NCBI GenBank assembly: GCA_003221085.1
Contig: QHUD01000018.1
Location: 3,224 to 10,965 of the forward strand
Source: Gemmatimonadota bacterium
GTDB lineage: Bacteria; Gemmatimonadota; Gemmatimonadetes; Gemmatimonadales; GWC2-71-9
Length of the DNA: 7,742 bases
Reading direction: 5' to 3'
Under the pieces are notes generated by a model, which saw nothing but the letters and a program-made list of their open reading frames with translations, was not told the origin of the DNA and searched no databases. Below, in pieces: positions 1 through 6,692 of the stretch; within the stretch, counting starts at the first letter, position 1, and every line of letters starts with the position of its first letter. The translations under genes were made by a program, and so were the position numbers.

Positions 1-372
1 CTCACGGCTTTCGAGAACGTCGAGCTGCCGCTGCTGCTGACGCCCCTGTCCAAGGCCGAGCGGAGGAAGCACGTCGAGACGGCGCTCACGCTGGTCGGCC
101 TGCAGGACCGCATGCACCACTTTCCGCGGCAGCTCTCGGGCGGTCAGGAGCAGCGCGTGGCCATCGCGCGCGCCATCGCGACCGACCCCACGATCCTCGT
201 GGCGGACGAGCCGACCGGCGACCTCGATCGCAAGTCTGCCGAAGAGGTGCTCACGCTGCTCGAGCGCCTGAACAAGGAGTTCAAGAAGACCATCGTGATG
301 GTCACACACGATCCGCACGCCGCCGAGCGGGCTCACCTGCTGCGCCACCTGGACAAGGGCGAACTGCAATGA
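1..372 (+). CDS. ABC transporter ATP-binding protein, MacB/LolD type (5'-truncated by window edge)
   Basis: This is the C-terminal 123 residues of an ABC ATPase that would power an inner-membrane FtsX-type transporter. The reading frame is open from base 1, so the start, Walker A and most or all of the Q-loop lie upstream; family members are about 220-230 residues, so roughly 100 are missing. Visible in order: the segment after the Q-loop (LTAFENVELPL, 1-11), the ABC signature LSGGQEQRV (45-53), Walker B with catalytic Glu (ILVADEP, 65-71; E70), the D-loop GDLD (73-76) and the switch His in VTHD (H103). The LTAxENVELPL and LSGGQxQRVAIARA wording is typical of the MacB/LolD/FtsE branch that pairs with FtsX-like permeases, and two such permeases follow at once. 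The substrate cannot be told from the sequence. The stop is 10 bases before the next start, so co-translation is likely. Confidence 0.95.
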   Translation, partial: LTAFENVELPLLLTPLSKAERRKHVETALTLVGLQDRMHHFPRQLSGGQEQRVAIARAIATDPTILVADEPTGDLDRKSAEEVLTLLERLNKEFKKTIVMVTHDPHAAERAHLLRHLDKGELQ

Positions 373-382
373 GCGTGCGACC

Positions 383-1549
383 GTGAAGCTCCTGCGACTC
401 GTCTTCAAGAACCTCTTCCGGCACCGCCTCCGGACGGCGCTCACGATCCTCGGAATCGCCACGGCGGTGATGGCGTTCGGCCTGATCCGCACGATCGTGG
501 GCGCTTGGAACGCCGGCGTCACCGGGGCGGCCGCCAACCGCATGATCACTCGTCACCGCGTCTCGCTGATCTTCCCGATCCCCCTCCCGTACCGGGAGGA
601 GATTGCCAGGATGCCGGGGGTCACGGGCGTGTCGTGGGCCAACTGGTTCGGCGGGGTCTACGGCGATCCCAACGACTTCAAGAACTTCTGGCCGCGGTTC
701 GCGGTCGACCCGGAGACGTACTTCGATCTCTACCCCGAGTTTCAGCTGCCGCCGGACCAGCTGGCCGCGTTCAAGAAAGAGCGCAACGCCTGCGTCATCG
801 GCCGCAAGCTGGCGCAGCAGCACGGCTTCAAGCTCGGGGACGTCGTCACGATGGAAGGCGACATCTATCCCGGAAGCTGGCAGTGGGTCGTGCGCGGGAT
901 TTACACCGGTCGAGACCCCTCGACGGATGAAACCCAGATGTTCTTCCAGTACGCCTATCTCTACGAGCAGGTGCGCCAGCGAGAGCCCGGACGGCCTGTG
1001 GACGCCGGGTTTTACGTCCTGCGCGTCGGGTCTCCCGACGCGATGGCCCGCGTTGCGACGGCGCTGGACGGTCAGTTTGAGAACTCGCGGGCGCCCACCA
1101 AGACCGAGAGCGAGCGCGAATTCCAGCAGAGCTTCGTCCAGATGTCGTCGGCGATCATCACGTCGCTGCAGGTGATCTCGGTTGTGATCGTCGGGATCAT
1201 CCTGCTCGTCCTCGCCAACACGATCGTCATGTCGGTCCGGGAACGGACCCGCGAGTACGCGGTCCTGAAGACGCTCGGCTTTTCGGGACGCCACCTCGCG
1301 GGCTTGGTGCTCGGCGAAGCGCTCGTGATCTCGCTCTCGGGAGGGGTGCTCGGGCTGTTGCTCACGTTCCCGATCGTGAAAGGGTTCGCGAAGGCGCTCC
1401 CGACCTTCTTCCCGGTGATCAACGTCGCGCCCCTCACCATGGCGCTCGGGATCGGGGCGGCCCTCCTGGCCGGACTCGCGGCCGCGGCCATCCCGGCCAA
1501 CCGCGTCGTGCGCATGCCGATCGTGGTCGGCCTGCGGACCGTGGCATAG
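383..1549 (+). CDS. FtsX-like ABC transporter permease (first of pair)
   Basis: A 388-residue inner-membrane permease of the MacB/FtsX fold. The topology is clear: one N-terminal membrane helix (about 17-40) after a basic KNLFRHRLRT stretch, a large extracytoplasmic domain (about 41-255), then three C-terminal helices (about 256-284, 306-331, 349-371). The FtsX-family cytoplasmic loop after helix 2 is present (RERTREYAVLKTLGFS, 286-301), and the end resembles the usual Pxx-R-P-V-x-x-LR tail. The periplasmic domain has an aromatic-rich segment (WFGGVYGD, 88-95, and AVDPETYFDLYPE, 107-119) that I recall from one subfamily of FtsX permeases. The GTG start is chosen because it gives the standard short basic N-terminus; an ATG at 369 is out of frame and stops within 18 bases. 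No good ribosome-binding site is seen, so coupling to the upstream ATPase gene is likely. The exported substrate is unknown. Confidence 0.93.
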   Translation: MKLLRLVFKNLFRHRLRTALTILGIATAVMAFGLIRTIVGAWNAGVTGAAANRMITRHRVSLIFPIPLPYREEIARMPGVTGVSWANWFGGVYGDPNDFKNFWPRFAVDPETYFDLYPEFQLPPDQLAAFKKERNACVIGRKLAQQHGFKLGDVVTMEGDIYPGSWQWVVRGIYTGRDPSTDETQMFFQYAYLYEQVRQREPGRPVDAGFYVLRVGSPDAMARVATALDGQFENSRAPTKTESEREFQQSFVQMSSAIITSLQVISVVIVGIILLVLANTIVMSVRERTREYAVLKTLGFSGRHLAGLVLGEALVISLSGGVLGLLLTFPIVKGFAKALPTFFPVINVAPLTMALGIGAALLAGLAAAAIPANRVVRMPIVVGLRTVA

Positions 1550-1556
1550 CCCAGCC

Positions 1557-2729
1557 ATGATGCGGATCCCGTTCTCGTATATCTGGCGGAGCCTCTGGGC
1601 CCGCCGCCTCACCACGGCGCTCACGGTCGGCGGCGTGGCACTCGTCGTGTTCGTGTTCGCCGGGGTGCTCATGCTTGCCCGCGGCCTGGAAGCGACCCTC
1701 GTCGAGACAGGCTCGCCCAACAACGTGATCGTGCTCAGGCGCTCGGCCACGTCCGAGCTCTCGAGTCAAGTCGACCGGGCCACCGCGGACGTGCTCGAAG
1801 CCGAGAGTGGCGTGGCCCGGGGGGCCGAAGGTCGCGCGCTCCTCTCTCGGGAAGTGGTCCTCGTCATCGACCTCTACAAGAAGAAGAGCAACGCGCTCGG
1901 GAACGTGTCGATTCGAGGCGTGTCGCCCCGGGCGATGGAGCTCCGGCCCGGGGTCCACATCGTCCAGGGACGGCCCTTCGAGTTCGGTACGCACGAAGTG
2001 GTCGTGGGAAGGAGCATCGCGACGCAGTTCAAGGGCGTGACCATCGGGGCGGCGCTCGCCTTCGGCGGGGATCGCTGGACCGTGGTCGGCGTCGCCGACG
2101 CGGGCGGCACGGCTTTCGACTCGGAGATCTGGGGCGACGTCGACCAGTTCATGCAGGCCTTCGGGCGCCCGGTGTATTCGTCCCTGACCTTCCACCTCGC
2201 GCAGCCCAGCGGCTTCGACCAGCTCAAGAGCCGACTCCAGGCCGACCCCCGCATGCAGTACGTCGAGCTCAAGCACGAGCGGGACTACTACCAGGAACAG
2301 TCGAAGACGCTCGCCATGTTCATCCGGACTCTCGGGATTGTCGTGACCACGATCTTCAGCTTCGGCGCGATGATCGGGGCGATGATCACGATGTACGCCG
2401 CGGTCGCGACTCGGACGGTCGAAGTGGGCACCCTGCGGGCCCTCGGGTTCAGACGACGGAGCGTTCTGGCAGCGTTCCTGGTCGAGTCCGTGATGCTCGC
2501 GCTCGTCGGCGGTGCCCTCGGGGTCGGGCTCGCCGCGCTGCTGTCCTTCGAGCGGATTTCGGTCGTCAACTTCCAGAGTTTTTCGGAGATCGGGTTCGGC
2601 TTCGCGCTGTCGCCCGGTGTGATCACGGGCGCCCTGGTTTTCGCCGTGGTGATGGGCGTGGTCGGCGGCTTCCTCCCGGCGGTGCGGGCCGCGCGCCTGA
2701 ACATCGTCAACGCGCTGCGGGCGTCGTAG
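1557..2729 (+). CDS. FtsX-like ABC transporter permease (second of pair)
   Basis: A 390-residue permease with the same plan as its neighbour. It has a basic N-terminus (WRSLWARRLTTALT, 10-23), membrane helix 1 (about 19-42), an extracytoplasmic MacB-type domain (about 43-252) and three helices (about 254-284, 304-329, 354-376). The family loop TRTVEVGTLRALGFRRRSV is at 285-303 and the tail PAVRAARLNIVNALRA at 374-389. The periplasmic domains of the two permeases look clearly different, so this is an old paralogous pair rather than a recent tandem copy. One ATPase gene plus two distinct permease genes suggests a heterodimeric transporter. Only 7 bases separate it from the gene before. ATG occurs twice in a row at 1557 and 1560, so either may be the start. 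The substrate is unknown; an adaptor protein, if any, would lie upstream of the window. Confidence 0.93.
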   Translation: MMRIPFSYIWRSLWARRLTTALTVGGVALVVFVFAGVLMLARGLEATLVETGSPNNVIVLRRSATSELSSQVDRATADVLEAESGVARGAEGRALLSREVVLVIDLYKKKSNALGNVSIRGVSPRAMELRPGVHIVQGRPFEFGTHEVVVGRSIATQFKGVTIGAALAFGGDRWTVVGVADAGGTAFDSEIWGDVDQFMQAFGRPVYSSLTFHLAQPSGFDQLKSRLQADPRMQYVELKHERDYYQEQSKTLAMFIRTLGIVVTTIFSFGAMIGAMITMYAAVATRTVEVGTLRALGFRRRSVLAAFLVESVMLALVGGALGVGLAALLSFERISVVNFQSFSEIGFGFALSPGVITGALVFAVVMGVVGGFLPAVRAARLNIVNALRAS

Positions 2730-2753
2730 CCGGCGAGGGCCGATGCGATCGCT

Positions 2754-3938
2754 GTGTCGGCGCGCCCCGCGGTGAAGGTGACCGCGCTCGCCGCGCACAC
2801 CCCCGAAGCGGTGCGCGCGGCGCTCGCGGCCCGCGGCTGGGACGCCCAGCCCGCCTGGTTCGCCGCCACCGGCATGCAGGCCCTCGTCGTCCTCCTGGAA
2901 GACGTCACCGAAGCGGAGCGCGAAGGTCTGGTGCGCTGGGGAGCGAAGGCCGGCGCGGACGTGCTCACCGGCGAGGGTTGGGCGCTGGTGGGCGCGCCCG
3001 CCAGCCGGCTCGCGCCGCTCGCGCGCCCCGACCGCCTGCCGCCCGGGCTCGAGCGCCTCGCCCCGGACCTGGGTCGGTTCCTCGCGGGGTACGCCGACCC
3101 GCCGCGCCGCTGGGTCCTGGGCGGCGGCGGGCTCAGTCTCGATCACCCCGTCCTCATCGGCATCGTGAATGTGACGCCGGACTCGTTCTCCGACGGCGGG
3201 CGTTTCGCGACGCTGGACCGCGCGGTGGCTCAGGCGGAACGGCTCGTGGCCGACGGGTGCGAGCTGCTCGACGTGGGAGGTGAGTCCACGCGGCCGGGCG
3301 CCGCGCCCGTGCCGGTGGAGGAAGAGATCGGGCGGGTGGCGCCGGTGATCGAGCAGCTCGTGCGTCGCGGCCTCGGGCCCGTCTCGGTGGACACCCGCAA
3401 GGCCGCGGTGGCCCGCGCCGCGCTCGCCGCCGGCGCCGCCGTGGTGAACGACGTGTCGGGGCTGGCCTTCGACCCCGAGCTCGCGCGGGTGGTGGCGGAG
3501 GGAGGCGCCGGCGTGATCGTCATGCACATGCGCGGCACGCCGGACACCATGGACTCGCTCGCCGTGTACCGGCAGGTAGCGGCGGACGTGGCGGCGGAGC
3601 TCGGGGCGGCGGCGGGGCGGGCGGAGGCTGGGGGCGTGCCGCCGGAGCGGATCGTGGTGGACCCGGGTTTCGGATTCGCGAAGACCCCCGAGCAGAACTT
3701 CCGGCTGCTCGATGAGCTGGCAACGGTCGTAGCGTTGGGCTATCCTGTAGCGGTGGGACCGTCCCGCAAGCGGTTCCTTGGCGCCGCCACGGGGCGGCCG
3801 GTCGAGGATCGCGACCGCGCGACGGCCGTGGCGTGCGCCCTCGCGTGGGAGCGCGGCGCTCGCCTGTTCCGGGTGCACGACGCGGCGCTCGCGCGCGAGG
3901 CGCTGCGGGTGGCCGGCGCGACAACGAGCCCAAATTGA
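2754..3938 (+). CDS. folP: Dihydropteroate synthase with N-terminal extension
   Basis: Dihydropteroate synthase condenses p-aminobenzoate with 6-hydroxymethyl-dihydropterin pyrophosphate in folate synthesis and is the sulfonamide target. The TIM-barrel domain covers about residues 130-388 and has all the family motifs: NVTPDSFSDGG (139-149), DVGGESTRPGA (173-183), SVDT (211-214), ND (232-233), MHMRGTP (257-263), VDPGFGFAK (302-310), GPSRKRFLG (335-343) and RVHD (373-376). At 394 residues it is about 120 longer than a minimal enzyme such as that of E. coli. The extra N-terminal domain resembles the extension I recall from many clostridial-type enzymes and has no assigned role that I know of. 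The GTG at 2754 is the first possible common start after the in-frame stop at 2727; GTGs at 2772 and 2778 are alternatives. GAGGG at 2735-2739 is rather far away to serve as a ribosome-binding site. The stop overlaps the start of cdaA. Confidence 0.95.
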   Translation: MSARPAVKVTALAAHTPEAVRAALAARGWDAQPAWFAATGMQALVVLLEDVTEAEREGLVRWGAKAGADVLTGEGWALVGAPASRLAPLARPDRLPPGLERLAPDLGRFLAGYADPPRRWVLGGGGLSLDHPVLIGIVNVTPDSFSDGGRFATLDRAVAQAERLVADGCELLDVGGESTRPGAAPVPVEEEIGRVAPVIEQLVRRGLGPVSVDTRKAAVARAALAAGAAVVNDVSGLAFDPELARVVAEGGAGVIVMHMRGTPDTMDSLAVYRQVAADVAAELGAAAGRAEAGGVPPERIVVDPGFGFAKTPEQNFRLLDELATVVALGYPVAVGPSRKRFLGAATGRPVEDRDRATAVACALAWERGARLFRVHDAALAREALRVAGATTSPN

Positions 3939-4735
3939 ACCTCGAAGCCTACCAGTTTCTCATCCCGCGGTTCTGGCCGGACGTGGTCGAGATCATTCTC
4001 GTCGCGTTCGTGATCTATCGTTTCCTGCTGTTCCTGGTGGGGACGCGGGCGATGTCGATCGTCGTCGGCGTGATGATCCTGTCGATCGCCTACTTCGGGG
4101 CGCTGCTCGCCAAGTTCACCATGATCAGCGCGCTCTTGTCCTACGTGTTCACCTTCGGCGCGTTCGCAGCGGTGGTCGTCTTCCAGCCGGAGCTGCGGAA
4201 CGCGCTCGCGCGGCTCGGTCAGTCCCGCCTGATGCGGCGCTTCTCGCAGAGCGAGCGCCAGTCGGTGGCCGAGGAGATCGCCGAGGCCATGGACCGCCTG
4301 TCGCGTGGGGGCACGGGCGCGATTATCGCGGTGGAAGGCGACATCGGCCTCGAAGAATTCATCTCATCGGGAGTGCCGATGGAGGCCAAGGTGTCGGCCG
4401 ATCTCCTGACGACGATCTTCACACCATACTCCCCGCTGCACGACGGCGCCGTCCTGGTCCGCGGCGACCGCATCATCGGGGCCGGGTGCGTGCTGCCCCT
4501 CACCCAGTTCAAGGTCGCCGACAAGTCGCTCGGCACCCGGCACCGCGCGGCGCTCGGCCTCTCCGAAGAGACCGATGCCACGGTGCTCGTTGTGTCGGAA
4601 GAGACGTCGACGATCTCCATCGCGAGCCACGGGCTGCTGCACCGCCATCTCACCGCGCCTCAGGTGCGCGATCTCCTGTCCGGGGCGATCTCGCACCTCG
4701 AAGGCGGGGAACGAGTTACCGCACCAGCCAGCTGA
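3935..4735 (+). CDS. cdaA: Membrane-bound diadenylate cyclase CdaA (c-di-AMP synthase)
   Basis: This enzyme makes cyclic di-AMP from two ATP and is anchored in the cytoplasmic membrane. From the TTG start it has 266 residues, near the usual CdaA length of about 270. Three membrane helices (about 15-36, 39-57, 62-83) lead into FQPELR (83-88), then the DisA_N catalytic domain with SPLHDGAVL (166-174, DGA at 170-172) and GTRHRAALG (200-208, RHR at 202-204), both nucleotide-binding and catalytic motifs. The TTG start (3935-3937) overlaps the folP stop as TTGA. The open frame reaches back to 3833, but that part is a shadow of the folP 3' end and is Arg-rich. The first in-frame ATG (Met40) would remove helix 1. 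Little Shine-Dalgarno signal is visible, so translation probably depends on folP. Neither cdaR (YbbR) nor glmM follows, unlike the Firmicutes operon. Confidence 0.93.
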   Translation: MNLEAYQFLIPRFWPDVVEIILVAFVIYRFLLFLVGTRAMSIVVGVMILSIAYFGALLAKFTMISALLSYVFTFGAFAAVVVFQPELRNALARLGQSRLMRRFSQSERQSVAEEIAEAMDRLSRGGTGAIIAVEGDIGLEEFISSGVPMEAKVSADLLTTIFTPYSPLHDGAVLVRGDRIIGAGCVLPLTQFKVADKSLGTRHRAALGLSEETDATVLVVSEETSTISIASHGLLHRHLTAPQVRDLLSGAISHLEGGERVTAPAS

Positions 4736-4744
4736 CCCCCCCGA

Positions 4745-4773
4745 TTGTTTCAGGCTGGGCTCCGGGCTACTTT
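4745..4773 (+). promoter_or_regulatory. Putative sigma70-like promoter before yggS
   Basis: The 46-base gap between cdaA and yggS is the longest in the window and is locally AT-richer. It holds TTGTTT (4745-4750), 17 bases, then TACTTT (4768-4773), each matching three of six bases of the sigma70 consensus at ideal spacing. A start of transcription about 7 bases downstream (near 4780) would fall 2 bases before the yggS ATG, giving an almost leaderless mRNA. This would fit the lack of a ribosome-binding site there. A run of seven C (4736-4742) lies just upstream. It is inferred from pattern only; read-through from cdaA is equally possible. Confidence 0.35.
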
Positions 4774-4781
4774 TTGCGGTT

Positions 4782-5480
4782 ATGAATTTTGGCGCACTGC
4801 CCGGGCGGCTGGCCCACGTGCGGGCCGAGATCGCGCGACGGCAGGCGATGGCGGGTCGGATCGAACCGGTCACGATCGTCGCCGTCACCAAGGGCTTCGG
4901 GTTGGACGCCGTCGAGGCGGCGCTCGCTGCCGGCCTCGCGGACGTAGGGGAGAACCGGGTGCAAGAGGCGTTGCAGAAGCTCGACACGCCCGCCGGCCGG
5001 CGGGCGACGTGGCATCTGGTGGGGCACCTGCAGCGCAACAAGGCGAAGCACGTGGCCGGGCGCTTTGCGCTGATCCACTCGGTGGACTCGGTCGAGCTTG
5101 CGGACGAACTGGAAAAGCGGGCGGCAGGGCACGGCGCGAAGCAGCGCGTCCTGCTGCAGGTGAACGTGGCCGGGGAGGCGCAGAAGAGCGGTTGCGCGCC
5201 GGCCGACGCGCCGAGCGTGGCGCACCGCATCGCGGCGCAGCCGCACCTCGCGCTCGAAGGATTGATGACGATCGGGCCGTTCACCGACGACCAGGACGTG
5301 CAGCGGCGCACGTTCCGCGGGCTGCGCCTGCTGCGGGACGGCTTGCAGGAGGAAGGTCTATGGCTGCCGACGCTCTCGATGGGGATGTCCGCCGACTACG
5401 GCATGGCCGTGGAGGAGGGGGCAACGGTGATCCGCTTGGGTACCGTTCTGTTCGGCCCGCGGGGAACGGTGACGACGTGA
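4782..5480 (+). CDS. yggS: YggS/YlmE family PLP-binding protein (PLP homeostasis)
   Basis: A 232-residue single-domain protein of the YggS/PROSC family, which binds pyridoxal 5'-phosphate and keeps vitamin B6 and amino-acid pools balanced; no enzyme activity is firmly established for the family. It has the PLP lysine in AVTK (K37), GENRVQE (56-62), WHLVGHLQRNK (77-87, where family members often have QSNK), SVDS (100-103), QVNVA (126-130), LEGLMTI (158-164) and the phosphate-binding end LSMGMSADYGMAVEEGAT (198-215) plus RLGTVLFG (218-225). The ATG at 4782 gives the normal family N-terminus; the frame is open farther upstream but there only shadows cdaA. No Shine-Dalgarno sequence precedes it (see the promoter entry). 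Its last codons overlap the next gene as GTGA, so this gene probably leads a yggS-divIVA-phosphorylase-ileS unit. Confidence 0.95.
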   Translation: MNFGALPGRLAHVRAEIARRQAMAGRIEPVTIVAVTKGFGLDAVEAALAAGLADVGENRVQEALQKLDTPAGRRATWHLVGHLQRNKAKHVAGRFALIHSVDSVELADELEKRAAGHGAKQRVLLQVNVAGEAQKSGCAPADAPSVAHRIAAQPHLALEGLMTIGPFTDDQDVQRRTFRGLRLLRDGLQEEGLWLPTLSMGMSADYGMAVEEGATVIRLGTVLFGPRGTVTT

Positions 5481-5889
5481 GCGGCGACGCGTTCCATCTC
5501 ACGCCGCACGACGTCCGCAAACAGGAGTTCCGCCGCCGCCTGCGCGGGTACGAGCCGCTCGGCGTCGAGGACTTCCGCGTGCGAGTCGCCGACGAGCTCG
5601 AGCGGATCCTGCGCGAGAAGTCGGTGCTCGAGGAGCGGCTGGCGGCGCTGGGGGAGCAGTTGAGCGTGTACCGGGAGCGCGAGCGCGCGATGAACGAGGC
5701 GCTCGTCGCCGCCCAGCAGTTGCGCGAAGAGACGCGCGCGGCGGCGCAACGCGGGCCGCCCAGGGCGAGGTGCAGCGGCAGAGCGCGGACGTCGAGCGCC
5801 AGTTCCAGGCGTACGTGGCGGGATTTCGCGCGCTGCTCGAGCGCCAGCTCGCCGAGCTGCGCGCACTGGACGGTCAGCGGGGCGGATGA
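5477..5889 (+). pseudogene. DivIVA-domain protein, interrupted by an apparent one-base frameshift
   Basis: DivIVA-family proteins are coiled-coil scaffolds at cell poles and division sites. From the GTG at 5477 (GTGA overlap with yggS) the frame encodes the N-terminal lipid-binding signature: LTPHDVRKQEFRRRLRGYEP (8-27) and VEDFRVRVADELERIL (30-45). A Glu/Arg-rich coiled coil follows, to about residue 90. After about 5750 this frame turns to Arg/Ser/Pro/Cys nonsense and runs on to 6127, deep into the next gene. The expected C-terminal helix instead appears in the next frame (codons starting at 5752 or just before): ...QRQSADVERQFQAYVAG, then FRALLERQLAELRALDG, ending at TGA 5887-5889, which forms a normal ATGA overlap with the phosphorylase start. 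One missing base (or 3n+1 bases) between about 5744 and 5760 explains the break; restored, the protein would be about 137 residues. It may be a sequencing or assembly error or a real mutation. Confidence 0.8.
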
Positions 5890-6692
5890 TCGACGCGGCG
5901 GTCCGCGCCCTGCGGGCGCGGACGGGACTCGCCCCCGACGTCGCGATCATCTTGGGCACCGGGCTCGGTGGGCTCGGGGACGAGATCGCGGTCGAGGCAC
6001 AGATCCCGTACGGCGAGATCCCGGGTTTTCCGCTCTCTACGGTCGAGAGCCATGCGGGGGAACTCCTCCTCGGGTCCCTCGCCGGCCGGCGGGTGGTGGC
6101 GATGCGAGGGCGGTTTCACGTGTATGAGGGCTACACGCCCCAGCAAATCGGATTGCCCGTGCGGGTGCTCGAGCGGCTCGGCGCGCGGACCCTGATGGTC
6201 TCGAACGCGTGCGGCGGCATGCACCCCCTGTGGAGTCCCGGCGATCTCATGCTCATCGCGGATCACATCAACCTCCTGGGCGCGAACCCGCTCGTGGGGC
6301 CGAACGACGACCGGCTCGGCCCCCGGTTTCCGGATATGTCGGAGGCGTACGACTCGGGTTTACGCGCCCTGGCGCGCGGCGTGGCGTTGGAGCGGGGCAT
6401 CACGCTGCGCGAGGGCGTGTACGTGGCCGTCCCGGGGCCGAATCTCGAGACTCGCGCGGAGTACCGGATGCTGCGCGCCTTCGGGGCCGACGTCGTCGGG
6501 ATGAGCACCGTGCCGGAGGTCATCACCGCGGTGCACCTGGGGATGCGGGTGCTTGGCGTGTCGATCATCACCGACCAGTGCCTGCCGGACGCGCTCGCGC
6601 CGGCGTCCGTCGAGCAGATCATCGCCGTGGCGCGGGCAGCGGAGCCCGCGCTCAGCGCGTTGGTGCGCGGCGTGCTGGAGCGCCTCAACTGA
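5886..6692 (+). CDS. Purine nucleoside phosphorylase (trimeric class, PNP/MTAP superfamily)
   Basis: A 268-residue enzyme that cleaves purine nucleosides with phosphate to the free base and ribose 1-phosphate, for salvage. It has LGTGLGGL (23-30), ESHAGEL (54-60), MRGRFHVYEGY (73-83; R76, H78 and E81 match human R84, H86, E89), SNACGGM (106-112), GDLMLIADHINLLG (119-132), VPGPNLET (182-189, with E188 matching human E201), and GMSTVPEV (205-212). The purine-specificity position, Asn243 in human PNP (SLITN), is Asp here (SIITD, D230), and the ribose-5' His257 position aligns to about Val242. Both are the residues of methylthioadenosine phosphorylase, so 6-aminopurine nucleosides may be accepted. 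Overall similarity is to PNP, hence the call. The ATG overlaps the DivIVA stop as ATGA, after a G-rich stretch (5879-5885) that could bind the ribosome; the stop shares one base with the ileS start. Confidence 0.9.
   Translation: MIDAAVRALRARTGLAPDVAIILGTGLGGLGDEIAVEAQIPYGEIPGFPLSTVESHAGELLLGSLAGRRVVAMRGRFHVYEGYTPQQIGLPVRVLERLGARTLMVSNACGGMHPLWSPGDLMLIADHINLLGANPLVGPNDDRLGPRFPDMSEAYDSGLRALARGVALERGITLREGVYVAVPGPNLETRAEYRMLRAFGADVVGMSTVPEVITAVHLGMRVLGVSIITDQCLPDALAPASVEQIIAVARAAEPALSALVRGVLERLN

Noticed and set aside
302..1750. Antisense open frame (about 482 codons) opposite the first permease
   Set aside because: Same reason: charged low-complexity translation, no motifs, and it fully overlaps a convincing permease gene and crosses into its neighbours.
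2739..2761. Short inverted repeat (GCCGA...TCGGC) around a GCGATCGC palindrome before folP
   Set aside because: The stem is only 5 bases and no T-run follows, so it is not a convincing terminator; a single GCGATCGC is expected by chance in GC-rich DNA.
3717..3746. Promoter-like TGGCAA - 17 bases - TATCCT inside folP, upstream of cdaA
   Set aside because: The TATCCT bases encode part of the conserved GYPV-xVGPSRKR segment, so the match is explained by protein constraint; nothing else supports a promoter.
1434..3878. Very long antisense open frame (about 814 codons) opposite the second permease and folP
   Set aside because: It is opposite clearly conserved genes. Its translation is rich in Arg, His, Asp, Glu, Gly and Pro with no recognisable domain, as expected from the complement of GC-rich codons. 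It is an artefact of few stop codons.
3833..3934. N-terminal extension of CdaA from an ATG at 3833
   Set aside because: The extra 34 residues are Arg/Ala/Gly-rich, lie over the conserved end of folP in another frame, and match no CdaA N-terminus; the TTG at 3935 gives the standard protein.
4575..4781. N-terminal extension of YggS from an ATG at 4575
   Set aside because: The added residues are a Ser/Arg-rich shadow of the cdaA 3' end; the family N-terminus begins at the ATG at 4782.
4762..4804. Inverted repeat CCGGGC...GCCCGG spanning the yggS start
   Set aside because: A six-base match with a 31-base loop is weak and common at this GC content; no regulator site or terminator is indicated.
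5744..5760. Programmed -1 ribosomal frameshift in the DivIVA gene
   Set aside because: No X-XXY-YYZ slippery heptamer is present in the switch region and no clear stem-loop was seen after it; a base deletion or sequence error is the simpler explanation.
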